Source: Eutreptiella sp. 'Long Island Sound 2002' (Eukaryota > Euglenozoa > Euglenophyceae > Eutreptiales > Eutreptiaceae). From it: a stretch of 64,000 nt of DNA. The DNA lies in NCBI GenBank assembly GCA_964036045.1, contig OZ038385.1:22767813-22831812 (forward strand), given 5' to 3'. Shown here one piece after another: positions 31,660 to 43,511 of this stretch. The notes under the pieces were generated by a model. It was not told where the DNA came from, searched no databases, and saw only the letters and a program-made list of their open reading frames with translations. Within the stretch, counting starts at the first letter, position 1. Each line of letters opens with the position of its first letter. A program made the position numbers and the translations under genes.

Positions 31660-33325
31660 TGAGGCCGCACGCAGCCTACCCCGGACTCAGTAGGGTGATG
31701 GACTCAGTAGGATGATGGACTCAATAGGATGATGGGGAGGAGGGTGCAGTCACATGGGGCCGAGGGTCGATCGACGCCAGACCTGTGGGTCATGCCTCTT
31801 GGGCCCTGGTTCTGCGTCGCAGTGGCATGACACCGGGCCTCATGCGGTTCTGAGGGTGCCAGGGAGCTTCGGGCCGCTGTTTTCCAACCGACAGATCTGG
31901 TCCTGTTGGGCCATCTTTCTGGTACAAATGTAGCAAGAACACACTACCTGCTCCAAAACGACTCTGTTTGTGTGAACTGCACCAGCCACCGAATGGGTTC
32001 CCAGGTTTTCAAGACTGGGTGGGTTAAGAGTCGGAAGTCGGCAAATCGGTGCCCCCCCCAACGATAGGTTGAATGATTGTGTGGTGTGTATGTTGCATGT
32101 GTCATGTTGCACACTGAGAGTTGCCAAGTGCATTGCTAGTCTCATGCATGCATTTTGTCCTGACATGATAAAACACGTTCCTATTGTTCAGACGCAATAC
32201 ATTTGTTGCTGCTATCCTGATCGCAGTCTAGGGCCCATTTTTGGATCTGTTTGCACTGCATCGGTTACTTACAAGCTTGAATGCAGAGGCGCTCGTGCAA
32301 AGCGAGAAAATGGAAATGTGGAGCTTCTCATATTGGGTGATCCAATTGGTGTAAGGGTTCCTTTGAGTAGGTGACAAAGGGTGGAGTCTTTGGCAGGGAA
32401 AATTGTCTGCAAGGTCCCTGCAGACGACATTTATCGATGACGGCCAAATGCATCACTCATTTGTTCAAATGGGATATGGGACCACAGATGCACAGTGGTG
32501 TTTTTCTTTGATTTGGTGCCATGAGTGCAAGTGTCAGACGAACAAAGTCCAATGCAAAGCGTTCTGTTTCAAGGTCTGTGGTGTTGATGCAATTGAGCCA
32601 CGTTGCTGCTTGAACACACGCAGCGCTACTGGATCCAGCTGCCACGCCATAGTAATGTCTAGCCTCAGCCCAAGCAGACGCTTCCTGCTACCTTTATTCC
32701 TGGGATCAAACTTGACCGAGCGCAAGGAATGCGCAGGGCTTGAGTGCCCAGCACAGCGAAGACGAGCATGGTGCGCACATCCCCGGAACTCCAGCCAGAC
32801 ATGGGAGACAGGCCAAGTGTTCCCTCATGCGTGATGTCCGGGCGTTGGGTCGGCTTTGCCGATCGTGTGAGGAGGGGCAAAGAGTGGGAGGCAATCAGGA
32901 AACCCAAAGAATTGCTCGGTTTTTTCGCACCAATTTGCGAGGTGCACGCCTGCGCCAGTGGAGTGGGACGTTCCGGCGTAGCCGCCATTAAGACCCTGCA
33001 ACTGCCCATGCAGCGGGGAAACCCCATCCCCTCATTGAGGCACAGCACCCACGGTTTCACACATCCCACGGAGTCCATCATCGGACTACACAAAAGCATA
33101 CTGTTTTGCTGCTTCTTCAAGATCCCTCGATCTGACGGCCTCCGAAGATCGGGGGGGTCTGTGGAGAGCAACAGCGCAATGGCCTTGCGGGCTCCCTCTC
33201 CCACCCCTATCCCCACCGTTCCTCCGCCCATGACGCCTTTGCACCCACCTACTGAGGAGGGGGACAACCTCAGGGCGCTCCCTCGTTCAATGAAAAAAAA
33301 CGAAAGCGGGTGGCCATACACTCAG
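31660..33325. other. No supported gene
   Basis: Three GACTCA(G/A)TAGG(A/G)TGATG copies lie at 31684-31736. Both strands carry long frames at 32.7-33.3 kb, but they mirror each other and show no domain. Confidence 0.35.
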
Positions 33326-33329
33326 TCAT

Positions 33330-33420
33330 ATTCGGGCGGTAACGAACAGCGGTTTGGGGCGGTTAGAGGGAACCCGAAGCCGGTTAAACGGCACCGACGG
33401 CGGTTTGAGGAGTTGTTTCG
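33330..33420 (+). repeat. Dispersed repeat (GGTAAC-ACAGCGGTTyG), copy 1
   Basis: TATTCGGGCGGTAACGAACA, GCGGTTTGG and ACCGACGGCGGTTTGAGGAG also occur, slightly diverged, at 38367-38430. Confidence 0.65.
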
Positions 33421-34238
33421 GGCGCCCCCGAAGTGCGCTCCTGAGCGCAAAACAACAAAAAGACCCACCCCCTTCAGAACGGGGGGGCAGTGAGGCCGGT
33501 GCATGATTATAAAACAATGGAAAATCGCGAAAACCGCAAAGCTTTGCATGCTTCCCCACAATCCGTACAAATGTCACCGTCGTTGTAAGGTCTGAGCGTT
33601 GCTTGCATCCGCTTGTGGTTCAAGACCTAAACACCGGGTCCCAGCTCCTGAAGCGCATAAGAGCGGCTGGATCTGCTACATAGGACTCCGGAAAAGGGCC
33701 ACAAACATCAAGATGCATGGACCTGTGTGTATATCGGGTATAGCGCACTTGTTCGGGTTCCATGGAGAGTCTACTCCAAAGCATTTACAGCTGACGCCAC
33801 CACACGTGGGCTGCTCGGTGCATTAGACCAGGGTGCTCTGCCGCTGGGGCTGACATGGGCTTCTGGGCAGACATTCTGGTGTCCCACTGTTGTTAGCTTG
33901 TTTCCGGGGTCGCCACAGTGTCTCCTGACGGGAGCATTTAGGTCAGGCCTGCGAGCTTGCGACACCTTTTCCCCAGGCAAACAGAGACAGCGCCGCTCCT
34001 GCAGCGTGCCGTGATGGTCGGCCATGGGGGAAAGCTTTTTCAGCTGGCGAGACATTTTTTGCACAAAAATGCTTTGCCCATCCCCTCCCCTTTCCAGTAC
34101 AACCCTTGCCCTCCATGCCCACCGCCCGCCTCCCCCTCCCGGAACACCCAGGAGACGCGTCAGATTGTGCGTACGTTGGCAGCAACATTCAATTCTGCAT
34201 CTGGTCCCACTGTGACTGATGCACGCACGTGCGCGCGT

Positions 34239-34259
34239 GCACACACACACACGCGCGCG

Positions 34260-34310
<51 letters not shown>
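34239..34310 (+). repeat. CA/CG microsatellite
   Basis: Alternating CA and CGCG blocks over about 70 bases. Confidence 0.9.
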
Positions 34311-34922
34311 CAGCAATGCCATCCACTTCGTATGCCTATGCCTGGCAGCCAGTTCGCAGTTGTTTGTTTCAGCTCACTGCCCTCCGTATCGGCAAAATGT
34401 AGCGGCGCAAATCAGAAACGCAACGTTGTGGCAGACAGTTGCGGCCGTTGCGGTAGAGGGTTTGGTGATACGTGTGTTTTTTTTTGGGGGGGGATACTGC
34501 CAGGGCTGCGACATACGACCCTACCCCTCCGGCTCCCACAAATTCCCCTGCCTCCTTCCCGCAACCCCCTTGTTTGCCCCCTGACCGAAATCCCGCCCCT
34601 CCCTGTCTCTCTTCCTCCGGCCCTGGCCGACTGCTCCCGTTTCAAGACGGTCCCCTTGGGGGATGACGAGTGGCCACCGATCACCGATGCCTGAGTCGGA
34701 CAGTGGGTCAGGGAGGGCATACTGCGTTCTGCTGCGTGGACGGAGATTGGCTTTCGAGTTCCGGCGACTGCCCTTCTCCGGGGGTGTGGCAGAATCCCTG
34801 CAGAAAGGGAATCAGCGCCACACGATCCGCGCAGAGAGGACACGGCGATCAGACCGCCTGAACGCACACACACAAGGAAAACCCCCCATGCCTCCTCCAG
34901 GCTCCACCTTACTACAGGCGGC

Positions 34923-35201
34923 TTGACGGACCACCACCTCATCCCCGTCGCCATGGCTGGGGGCGCCCGTCCGTCTGCCCCCCGATTAGCCCGCCTGGAC
35001 TGCTACGCTTCGCTGTTGGACGACATGAATGCGCCAAGGCGCATCCCTCCCAAACGAGCACGCATCCCGTGGACGCCCTGGGGTGCAGTTGTGTCTGAGG
35101 CAGGGCACGGACCGTTTGTGGTTTGGCTGGACATCGAGGCTGTTCTGGGCAGGAGGGTCCATGTGTGCCCCCTGGTACGCCCTGGGGCACTGCTTCCGTG
35201 A
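34923..35201 (+). CDS. Unrecognised exon with strong codon bias
   Basis: The frame reads LTDHHLIPVAMAGGARPS, PRLARLDCYASLLDDMNAP, RIPWTPWGAVVSEAGHG and PFVVWLDIEAVLGRRVHVC. Third positions are mostly G/C. A possible donor (CCCCTG/GTACGC) lies at 35170-35180, so the last residues of the open frame may be intronic. An internal ATG is at 34953. The TDHHLIPV string recalls the terminal SDH block of EEP endonucleases found in LINE elements, but no other endonuclease motif was seen, so that is only a hint. Confidence 0.35.
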   Translation: MTDHHLIPVAMAGGARPSAPRLARLDCYASLLDDMNAPRRIPPKRARIPWTPWGAVVSEAGHGPFVVWLDIEAVLGRRVHVCPLVRPGALLP

Positions 35202-36835
35202 GGCTCTGCTGTAGCCCCGTGTGTGCCCGCGGCTGGTACTAGGCCCCGTTGTGCGCGCCGCAGATGCTCCGTGTGTGCTCCCCGTGCACCGGCTACGCAG
35301 GGGGGCTGAGAGGGCACAGAGGAGGCATGCGGAGTGCCCCGCACCTTTTGTGTGGGCCAGCGGCGCCGCGGCCAGCAGCTAGAAGGGCGCACCAACCGCG
35401 CAAGCACAGCCTTGCAATCCTTTTGCGAGCTCACTAGCAGCGCCTCTGGATAAGCCGCTGCATTTGCAACCCAGCCCCCGATTCCGGGGGGCGCGGGGTG
35501 CCATAAAGGCTGAATGAGCATGATTGCCGGTTGTTACTTCCGGGTGCGTGTACGTGTTCGCCCTTTGAGGAGGGCATCCTCCACTCGTGGAGGAGTGATG
35601 GGGTCGGGGTTGAAGAGGGTTCAAAAAACTGCGAGAGGTGGGCAGCCTGCCCGGCTACCCCTACCAACCGGGGAAAAGAATTTGTACTCGGTGAGAGTGG
35701 GACAGCTGTCCCACTACTCACAAGTGCTGCTTCTGCCCCTTGGCGTCCCTCCCACGCTGGCACGCCCCACACAAAGCCTTTCCCAAAGCTGTGGGGTTTG
35801 GAGGGTGCTCACCACCACTGATGTGGGAAACCTAACACAGGGCCAGGGTGTTCTGGGGGGGGGGGGGGACAAATGTGACCCTGAGACCACAGTCAATAGC
35901 GACCGCTTGCTGTCACACACGGCACACTTCTTTGTGGCAATGCGCTGTAAACAAAATCATGGGACAATAGCACCAACTGGGAACCAGCAACCGAACCTAA
36001 CAGGCCCCATTCATTGTTCGAGACCAGAAAACCACCGATTCGGGTTCCAAATGTGGGTGGAGGAAGGGGGTTGCCTTCGTCGCAGCTTAGGATCGTTGTG
36101 TGGGGATTGTGTTGAATGGGTCTTTACAATGGACCTCCGGGACTGGTTTCGCTTGACGCCACCTCATTTCACCCATTCAACAACAAAACCGGCGGCACCA
36201 TTGCGGACATCACAAATTGGTGGTTGCAGCTGCAGTCACCGTGTGCCAGTCTCACAAGCCCAGCAGCAAAATGTGGGGCGCCAGATTTGCCTGGAAGAGT
36301 TTTGTTGCTCTTTTTTTGTGCTTCATGTGACTCAAGCGCATCTCATCATCGATCGTGAGGAGCAGGCGAAAGGGATGTGCACGACAAAGCAATCGCGCGG
36401 AAAATCAGTTTTTAGGGGCGGGAATGGCAGGGGGTGCTGAGGCACGCTGACGGCGTCCACCACCGCCGATGGTTATCCGGGAAGCCCCCCCCCGTCCATA
36501 CGAGCGGGGGGGTGGGGGGAAGTGTGGGGCTGGCGCCACGCACGCCCACGGGATTGGGCACCAGTGAAGCTTCGAGGCGGCCGGGGGTGGGGGAGGTACA
36601 CGGGTGGCTTGACGTCATCTGGAGACGTCACCGTGCCCTACAACGCGCGCAGGCGCGGGCACTTGAGTACCTGTGGCCGTTCAGCTGATGCCCGCCGCCG
36701 AGCTCCCCCTCTGGGGTCATGGCAATGGGGCACTTGTGCGTGACTCCCATGATGTCGGAGCTCGGCGCCTGCGTGGGGGACACGGCAGGCAAATGTGTGT
36801 GGTCGCTGTCCCGTCGGTGTTTGGATCTGCGGGCT
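35202..36835. other. No supported gene
   Basis: A 308-codon plus frame spans 35514-36440, including a G run (35857-35869). It reads like random sequence and I do not accept it. The remainder holds C/G runs and no clear repeat. Confidence 0.35.
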
Positions 36836-36980
36836 TGAGCTTCTTGGGCGGACTGCCCGACTGCAGACAAGTGGGCAAACACACGTGGAGGCCTTGCACG
36901 GCCGGCGGGCGCTACACGCGGCAGCTGGTGGCCGACGGCGGCTGGAACAGGCCTATCAGCGGTTTGCAGACAGCCCGTGA
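36836..36980 (+). CDS. Possible helical exon
   Basis: The frame reads LLGRTARLQTSGQTHVEALH, GRRALHAAAGGRRRLEQAY and QRFADSP, an amphipathic-helix pattern, and ends at TGA. It is short, with an uncertain acceptor. The overlapping frame (GRYTRQLVADGGWNRP) is also plausible, so confidence is low. Confidence 0.2.
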
Positions 36981-38093
36981 CAACACAGCACGGCATACGA
37001 GGGAGTGGTGTCGCTGCGAGTACACACGAGGGTAGGGTATGGCGCCCCCCCCCCCCCCCGGAATGGCGAAATGACGCAATGACGCAATGACACGGGGGTT
37101 GGCTGGCTGTGCTGACTCTGTGTGTACTATGACAATTGTACCTTTTGCCTCTGACTGTGGCACGCACTCCTCCGAACACCGTTTTGGTACATGTCCACAT
37201 TGGTCTGGGGTCATTTCCTTCGACCAGCCATGTGTCGACAACCAGAAAACAAATAAACAGACAGATGCCCTGGAACACACAAGGGCAGGGCCCAATTTGC
37301 TGCAAAACACGTGACACGAATGTACGCTGCTGGCATCTGCAACCATTTCGTTATTTCGTCATCTGAGGCTCAGCCCCGCTCCCCACCCCCACCCTGAGAT
37401 TGAAGTCAATCTTATATCATACCCGGGTAAACACCGGCACTTTCCACCGTCTGTGGGCTTACACCCCGTTTGATATGCCCCTTGTGACAAGGGTCTCTGT
37501 CTGCATGCAAAAGAGCCACCCCGTCAGCACTTGACACGCTTCAACGTCCAGCAGCAGAATGTGCGTTCCTGTGCGCGGCGGTTTCTGGGGGCGGGGGGCG
37601 TTTCGCATCGGCGGTGGAGAGGAACCAACAACGGTTAAGAGGTCAAAGGTGTGGGGATATGGCTCCTTGTTGTGTCTCGGGAGTACTCCATGACGGAGAT
37701 TGCACATTTATCTACCAGCCACGCCTGAAAAGTATGCGGGGGTACCTTGATCCCATTCGACTAACTCCATCTGCCTTCAGCCCCTATCCTCCATCGTTCG
37801 GGAGCGGAGGAGTTAGCCCGCCAAATTCCTCACTAATTGCGAATGACCCTCCACAACAAGCCTGCCTTCTATGACTGCCTTCATTGACCAACTTTTAAGA
37901 CCGAGCCGAAGTAGGAGAGAGGCAACGGGAATCAGGGGTCAAGCGCAGGAATCGGCCGCCTCGGCTGCTGAGCTGACCCGAAGACTGTAGCACACTTCAT
38001 CATTACAATGAGATGCCGTGTTGCGCAGGTGGCGGTGCGGCAGGGGGGGAGGGGGATGTATTGGAGGAGTTGTTTGGCCTAGTGTCACGGTGC

Positions 38094-38336
38094 TCAGAGG
38101 CCAGTCAGAGGCACACCCGCATTCAACACGGAGTTGGTGATGCACGCCAGCTCCTGGGCCGTCAGGCTGGGCTCCGGCTTCGCGGCCGACGGCAACTTGC
38201 GGTAGGACTCTGCCAACTTGGACTTGTGCACGGAGCTCCTGCGGACTGCTTTGGCCTTCGAGGGGGTCGAGGTCATCTTGTGCTTACTGGACCTCCCCCG
38301 GAGGGCCTGGCCCGAGGCCTGCGCGCAGAGGGGCAT
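38094..38336 (-). CDS. Small basic protein, unrecognised
   Basis: ATG at 38336 gives 80 residues ending in TGA: MPLCAQASGQALRGRSSK, HKMTSTPSKAKAVRRSSVHK, SKLAESYRKLPSAAKPEPSL, TAQELACITNSVLNAGVPL. Codon third positions are G/C-rich and the Lys/Arg/Ser N-half with a short helical C-half looks real. The frame continues above the ATG through a poly-Pro tract made by a C run, so this may be the last exon of a longer gene. Function unknown; the basic half could bind nucleic acid (inference). Confidence 0.4.
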   Translation of the reverse strand: MPLCAQASGQALRGRSSKHKMTSTPSKAKAVRRSSVHKSKLAESYRKLPSAAKPEPSLTAQELACITNSVLNAGVPLTGL

Positions 38337-38364
38337 GTTGGACCCGCGGGGGGGGGGGGGGGGG

Positions 38365-38440
38365 ACTGGATCGTATTTGGGTGGTAACCCACAGCGGTTC
38401 GACGGAAACCGACGGCGATTGAGCAGTTTTTTTTTGTTTT
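38365..38440 (+). repeat. Dispersed repeat (GGTAAC-ACAGCGGTTyG), copy 2
   Basis: TATTTGGGTGGTAACCCACA, GCGGTTCG and ACCGACGGCGATTGAG match 33330-33420. Confidence 0.65.
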
Positions 38441-38984
38441 GCCCAAACGCCATCCTTACCAGGAGGAACAGACGTAGTGGTAAGGGAACAACGGCCTTGG
38501 GGGGGGGGGGTGTGCCTGCGGATGCCCCGCAGGAGTCTGCAATGTGCCGATGCCGTGCATGTGAAGGCTTCCCGCAGACTTATACTCGTTCGCCAAAACA
38601 GTCGCCATCAAAGTGGGGAGCCTTCCGCACGGTGCGCACCGGCCAGCCCCAAGCAAGAGCGCCGGAGGAGGGGACACATGTTCAGTTCCGTGTGTCGTTG
38701 ATGATGTTTACGAGGGGCGATGATCTGATGTGCGTGACGCAGTCTGAGCAACAGTTCGAGTAGCGTTTTGGGCTTTGGCGGCTTTAGTGGGCTGACGGCA
38801 CCGGGAGCCTGTCTCGTTCAGACGGAACAACAGCCAAAGATCGATCGGTGGGCTCAGGCCCATCCCAACCAGACGATACATTAAAGCAATAGAAAATAGT
38901 GAGAAACCAGCACTTCCACAGAGGGTCCCTGTCAGACCGCAGAGGACAAGCGGGCAGGGCACACGGACCTTACTCATCTCCCCC

Positions 38985-39165
38985 CCTGTGTGACATTCCG
39001 TCGGGTTGCTGTTCTCTACGGGGCCCTGGACAGTCACCCGTTGTTCCCTTCGCATGCTGCGTCGGGTCGCTGTGTTCTGACGGCTGCTGTGCTCCTGCTG
39101 GTGTTGTTTCCGCATTCGCGGAGCCCCGTCGTTGGTGTACCGGGGCTGTGCTGGTTGCGGTGGGG
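38985..39165 (+). repeat. Dispersed GC-rich repeat, family 1 copy 1
   Basis: TGTGTGACATT(C/T)CGTC(G/T)GGTTG, the GGACAGT(C/G)ACCCGTT block and TGCTCCTGCTGGTGTTGTTT are shared with 39575-39755. Confidence 0.75.
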
Positions 39166-39169
39166 GTCG

Positions 39170-39275
39170 TTTGGTGGTTTTTGCTGCCCACGCACCTCCG
39201 CTCTGCGGTCGTCCACCACCTGCCTCACCGCGTTTCCGTGTGCGTGAGGCCCAGGTGCCCCACTCCTCCGCGCGT
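39170..39275 (+). repeat. Dispersed GC-rich repeat, family 2 copy 1
   Basis: TTTTTGCTG(C/T)CCAC(G/A)CACCTCC and GAG(G/C)CCCAGGTGCCC match 42668-42775. Confidence 0.7.
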
Positions 39276-39574
39276 TGTACCCACCCTGCACTCCACCACT
39301 CCATGGGTCGCGTGTGCGCATGGCGCGCTCCTTGCTGGTCGCGGGTGGCGTGCACTTCGCGGCGTGCGCTCCATTATGGTTGAAGCGGGTGGCGTGTGCG
39401 CCTGCGCAGTGATTTCCGCTGCACAGTGGCCGCGCAGTCGTCCTTGGTTTTGCCCACCCCGGTTTTGTTGGAGGTTCCTTCCCTTTCCTGGCCTACCACT
39501 CCTTTCCACAGGGCGCCTCAGGGGCCCAGTAGTGGCCCACTAGGTGCTGGATCCCCTGGGCGCAGGCGAACACT

Positions 39575-39755
39575 CCCTGTGTGACATTTCGTCTGGTTGT
39601 TGTTTTTTCGGGGCCCCGGACAGTGACCCGTTCTTCCCTCCGCATGTTGCATCGGGTTGCTGCTTTCTGTCGGCCGCTGTGGCCAGTGCTCCTGCTGGTG
39701 TTGTTTCTGCGTTCGCGGAGCCCAGTGGTTGGTGTGCCGGGGTTGTGCTAGATGT
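39575..39755 (+). repeat. Dispersed GC-rich repeat, family 1 copy 2
   Basis: About 80 percent similar by eye to 38985-39165, same orientation, about 590 bp apart. Confidence 0.75.
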
Positions 39756-40212
39756 GGCATGGTGTGCCGTTTGCACGTCAGCGGCGCCCAGTAGTTGGCA
39801 TATTGAGGATATGCTATGCCACCTCATATGCATCATATGGGATGCATCCTAACTAGTTGGGCGAACCAGGATTTGATCCAAGGACCTCTCCAACATGCTC
39901 AAAAAGATGCTCTTTGTCCCTGAGTGTATAGCCAACTCGGATAGTGGTATTCGGAGAAAAGATAGATAAAACATTGCATATGAGCTGACCACTGTGTTAT
40001 AAGTGGTTCATGATCACTAAATATTGTATACAACCCAAAGCTTACTCACAATGAAGACTCAGGATAGATAAAAAAGTTCATCAGGGTCATGTTCACATAT
40101 TGTGAGTAATACCACAACATTCAGTAAATCAGAGCTGAAGTTATGGACTCAAAATGATGCAAAAGCATAGAAAGTAGTGTTTTTGGACAGAAAAATATAG
40201 GAAATTCAGTGA

Positions 40213-40569
40213 AAGACAAATCAGATTTTCGGGTGCCACAAATCGTGCCAAGACAAGGTAGAAATCACAACAGTTGACGTTCAAGAGGGAGCATTGGTGA
40301 AGAAGCATTGTTTACAATGCTCGATTAAGAAGAAACTTAATGATGAAGTGCTTATTTTCAAAGGGGACGACTATTTCACATTCGGCAAGAGATCTTCAAC
40401 TCCAAGGCCAAAAGATCAAGGCAAGTCCGGGCAAACAAAGCAAGATCCAAGAAATAACATCCATAGCAAGAAAAGGACGCCAAAGAAAGCTCTTTTGTTT
40501 TCCACCAATACGACTCAAAAGTATCTAGAAGATTTCAGAAGAAGTCCTTTCAGGCCAAGTTCAAGTTGA
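40213..40569 (+). CDS. Cys/His-containing basic protein, fragment
   Basis: An open 119-codon frame, without an ATG, in an AT-rich island: TNQIFGCHKSCQDKVEITT, VDVQEGALVKKHCLQCSIKK, KLNDEVLIFKGDDYFTFGK, then a Lys/Pro-rich stretch (GKSGQTKQDP, SKKRTPKK). C-x3-C followed by H-C-x2-C could bind a metal. The base composition differs sharply from the GC-rich DNA on the left, which suggests a separate element that arrived later. A decayed frame of similar style follows at 40804. Family not recognised. Confidence 0.35.
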   Translation, partial: KTNQIFGCHKSCQDKVEITTVDVQEGALVKKHCLQCSIKKKLNDEVLIFKGDDYFTFGKRSSTPRPKDQGKSGQTKQDPRNNIHSKKRTPKKALLFSTNTTQKYLEDFRRSPFRPSSS

Positions 40570-40803
40570 ACAAGCCAATGCTTGGAGAAGATCAAGAACA
40601 TCGAGGAGAAACTCGGCTCCGCCAAGCACAAAGACCAACCAAATTGGCTGAAGATCAAGAATTCGAGCTGAGATGAAGCCCAACCATTTGCCAAAGGGCA
40701 ACATGTGCAGTTGAAAAGAAGTGATGAGACACTTAGAAGCAACAACAAAATAGGTTGCAACCCGTCCCTGACAGTCTGAAGGGAAAAAGCAACCACCTCT
40801 ATT

Positions 40804-41112
40804 GGACTTCAAAGTACTTGGCAGGCCAAAAAATGGAAAACGGGCGAATACGATCTCGACAAACTTGTGGAATGGAAGGAACATGCAAGAGGAAATTGGA
40901 AATTTCTGCGCTCATGGTAAAGTTTTGGGCCGCAACAGACCTCATGGGAGCCAGCCTCTTCCTTTGTGCATGGTGACACCCGCAACTTCCGCGCCTTCTC
41001 CAAGAAGCACCCAAAGATTGCCCAGGGGCTGATTTTTCTAAAATGCACCACCAAGGAGGAAATTCAAGAAAATGAGATCCAACGAATGAGGCCACGAGTA
41101 CAAAGGATGTGA
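40804..41112 (+). pseudogene. Decayed element protein fragment
   Basis: Reads KKWKTGEYDLDKLVEWKEH, ARGNWKFLRSW, TAA (40918-40920), then SFVHGDTRNFRAFSKKHPK, IAQGLIFLKCTTKEEIQENE and ends at TGA. Evenly mixed charge and regular hydrophobic spacing look protein-like despite the stop. Continuation after 41113 (SYGSLRARPCVFILRKSG) is possible. It probably belongs with 40213-40569 in one fossil element. Confidence 0.38.
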
Positions 41113-42480
41113 ACCAACAATGTGGCGCTCTCCTATGGTTCCCTGAGGGCGAGGCCGTGTGTGTTTATTCTTCGGAAGAGTGGCCCTTGGTTGGTGGCAA
41201 AGATGTTGGCAAGATCCGAGCGAGATCCATTTGTCCCCCATCATGGTCATCATGGCAATCATGAATCATCATGATCCGAAAATGATGGACACCAACAATT
41301 TGTTTAGCCGCCGTCACTGTACAGAACGTTTCTGAAGACTACCTTCAAGGCCATTGCGACAGCTTGCTTGACTCCTCAGGCGATTAATGTGTTGAAAATG
41401 CCAATGCCGGATTTACAAAATAGTATTTTATTTTTATCACAAATTTTACCTATTACACTTGGATGAGAGGTTGCATTGTAATCTGTTTTGGCCGTACTTT
41501 ACCCCAACCTTGCACCTACGTGCCATGGGTCACCCAAAGGATGCATCCTACAAGTTTTGTGCTGTTTCTGCTGTTTTTGGTTTTACTCAGCCTAATTGCG
41601 CACAAATCAAAGCCCATTGGGCATAATGTGCCTCGATTCTCTTAAATAGAGCCTCATTTTACTAAATTGACCCCGGATCAGTCAGTCGTATACATTGTGC
41701 ACATCAACCTCAAGGCCGTGACCCCTTCCCAAGTCAAGTCGATCTCTTTTCTTGATTTTGGGGTTATGTGCACGGCCCCGCGCATCAATGTGCCCCTTTT
41801 GCCTCTACAATTGGAGAATTACTTTACAAATGGTGCCACACAGATGAATAGGATTCGGAACAAATTTTTACCAATTAATCGGAGGTTATTTTCAAAACAA
41901 CCGCCACAACCGGTTATTTTGAAAACTGATTTAAATCAAGTAATTGGAATGAATTTTCAGCAATACATTTTGTCCAATTTTTGCACTAAACAGAGGCTTT
42001 GGTAGAAGTAAACGATGGACGATGGTGAAATACAACTTTCAAGTTGGTTTTGATCACTGCCCAGCAACTTGTATGGGCTCTCTTTTGAGAGATGGCAAAA
42101 TTTTGGAGAGTGCAAAGAAATTAATCAGAAATACAGGTTATTTTAAAAAAGCATTTCTCGGCAAAACCGGTTATTCTTGTAAAAATATTCGTCAGAAACC
42201 GGTAATTTCAAAACTATCAGGTTCCAAACCTTACAGATGAAAGAGATGCAACTGGAATCCTTTGGCGGCTACATACCCATTACGGTGTTTCTGTGATACT
42301 GCGACACACACTTGTCACACTTGCAGCCTCCCGAACAGAAGCTTATCTTTACCTTCATGGACCGTGTTCCCAACATGGCCTGCAAGATCACGATCATTGC
42401 CTAACCCCAAGTTGTACTAGCTTGGTCGTCACACATGCCTGCAGCAGAATCTCAACGATGGTGTGAAGGGAAAGTTGCAC
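41113..42480. other. AT-rich island, repeats only
   Basis: Between 41900 and 42215 the motif (A)ACCGGTTATT(T/C)T or its variants occurs about four times (for example ACCGGTTATTTTGAAAAC, ACAGGTTATTTTAAAA). A 112-codon frame at 41667-42005 is not convincing. Confidence 0.35.
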
Positions 42481-42667
42481 CACCAGTTGACGCATGGTGA
42501 CAGTCTTGATTACACTAGCGATTAGGACTAGCAGGCCTCTTGCATCAACCGCAAAATTCCGCTCTGGGTCAACGACGAGAAATACGGGATGGCCGCAATC
42601 GATACCAACTGGGAGGAGAAGAAGGAGAAAACCATCAAAGAAGGAGAAGCTGCCGAAACCAAATAAC

Positions 42668-42775
42668 TTGACTGTTTTTGCTGTCCACACACCTCCATCC
42701 TCAGGCCGTCCACAACCTCCCTCTCTGTGTTTCGTTGTGTGTGAGCCCCAGGTGCCCTGCTCCGCATGGGCCATC
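42668..42775 (+). repeat. Dispersed GC-rich repeat, family 2 copy 2
   Basis: Matches 39170-39275 (see that entry), placed right after the AT-rich island ends. Confidence 0.7.
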
Positions 42776-43040
42776 CCCTGGGGGCAGACGAACAACAGCC
42801 CTGTGCCGCAGGGGTTGGTTCCCTGGGTGCCTGATCCCCTGCGCACACTGGTGGCTGCACGGAACGCATCAGGGACCCCAGTGGTGGCCCACTGGGTGCA
42901 GGTCCCCTGAGCGTGGACGACAAAGACGTTGCGCTGCAGGGGCCCCGGGGTTGGCCTTCTGGGTGCCCCATCCCCAGCGCGCACACCATTTTACGTAACT
43001 CCTCAGGGGCCCGGCTGGCCCACTGGAGTCCGATCTCCCG
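42776..43040 (+). repeat. Degenerate GC-rich tandem array
   Basis: Three to four diverged units of about 70-90 bp built from GGGGCCCC-GTGGTGGCCCACTGGG, GTGC-GG(A/T)CCCCTG and a GCGC block. One more unit lies at 39510-39570 next to family 1. Confidence 0.55.
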
Positions 43041-43511
43041 GCCGACCCCCCTGTGGGGTCAATAGGTCTCCTCGACGGCCAATGTCTCTGTTGTGCGCAA
43101 TGGCAGTGCAGGGGTATACTGGGTCGAGCTGGGGGGACCACAGGTGGGGTGGGGGGGACCTGGGCGCCCCTGGGTGGGTTGCGGGTGTTGGTGTGGGGTG
43201 TGGGCTGGGGGGCCCTTGTCGTCCCTTTCCCCCCTTATGTATTAATTCCTGATAAACAAAGCCCGCATGTCACGCATGTCACGCAACTAGCCATCCCACA
43301 TACCGCCCCACATACCAGCCAATATGCGCCCCACAAGCCACGCATGCCATCCAACATACCGCACAACATGCCACCTGACATGGCACGCGACATGACGCGC
43401 ACTCAGTGCCTGCCCTGCCCCGCTCTTCCCACCGCCCTGCGTTCGCCCATACTTTGGGACCTGCCCCCGTACTCCATCAATGGAACTCCGGACCGACCCA
43501 CGTCTGCATAC

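Noticed and set aside
35514-36440. 308-codon plus-strand open frame
   Set aside because: Reads like random sequence, crosses a G run, and shows no codon bias or domain.
39855-39950. Minus-strand tRNA-like 3' half (GGATCAAATCC, TTCGCCCA)
   Set aside because: No matching 5' acceptor strand or D-arm; at best a tRNA-derived scrap.
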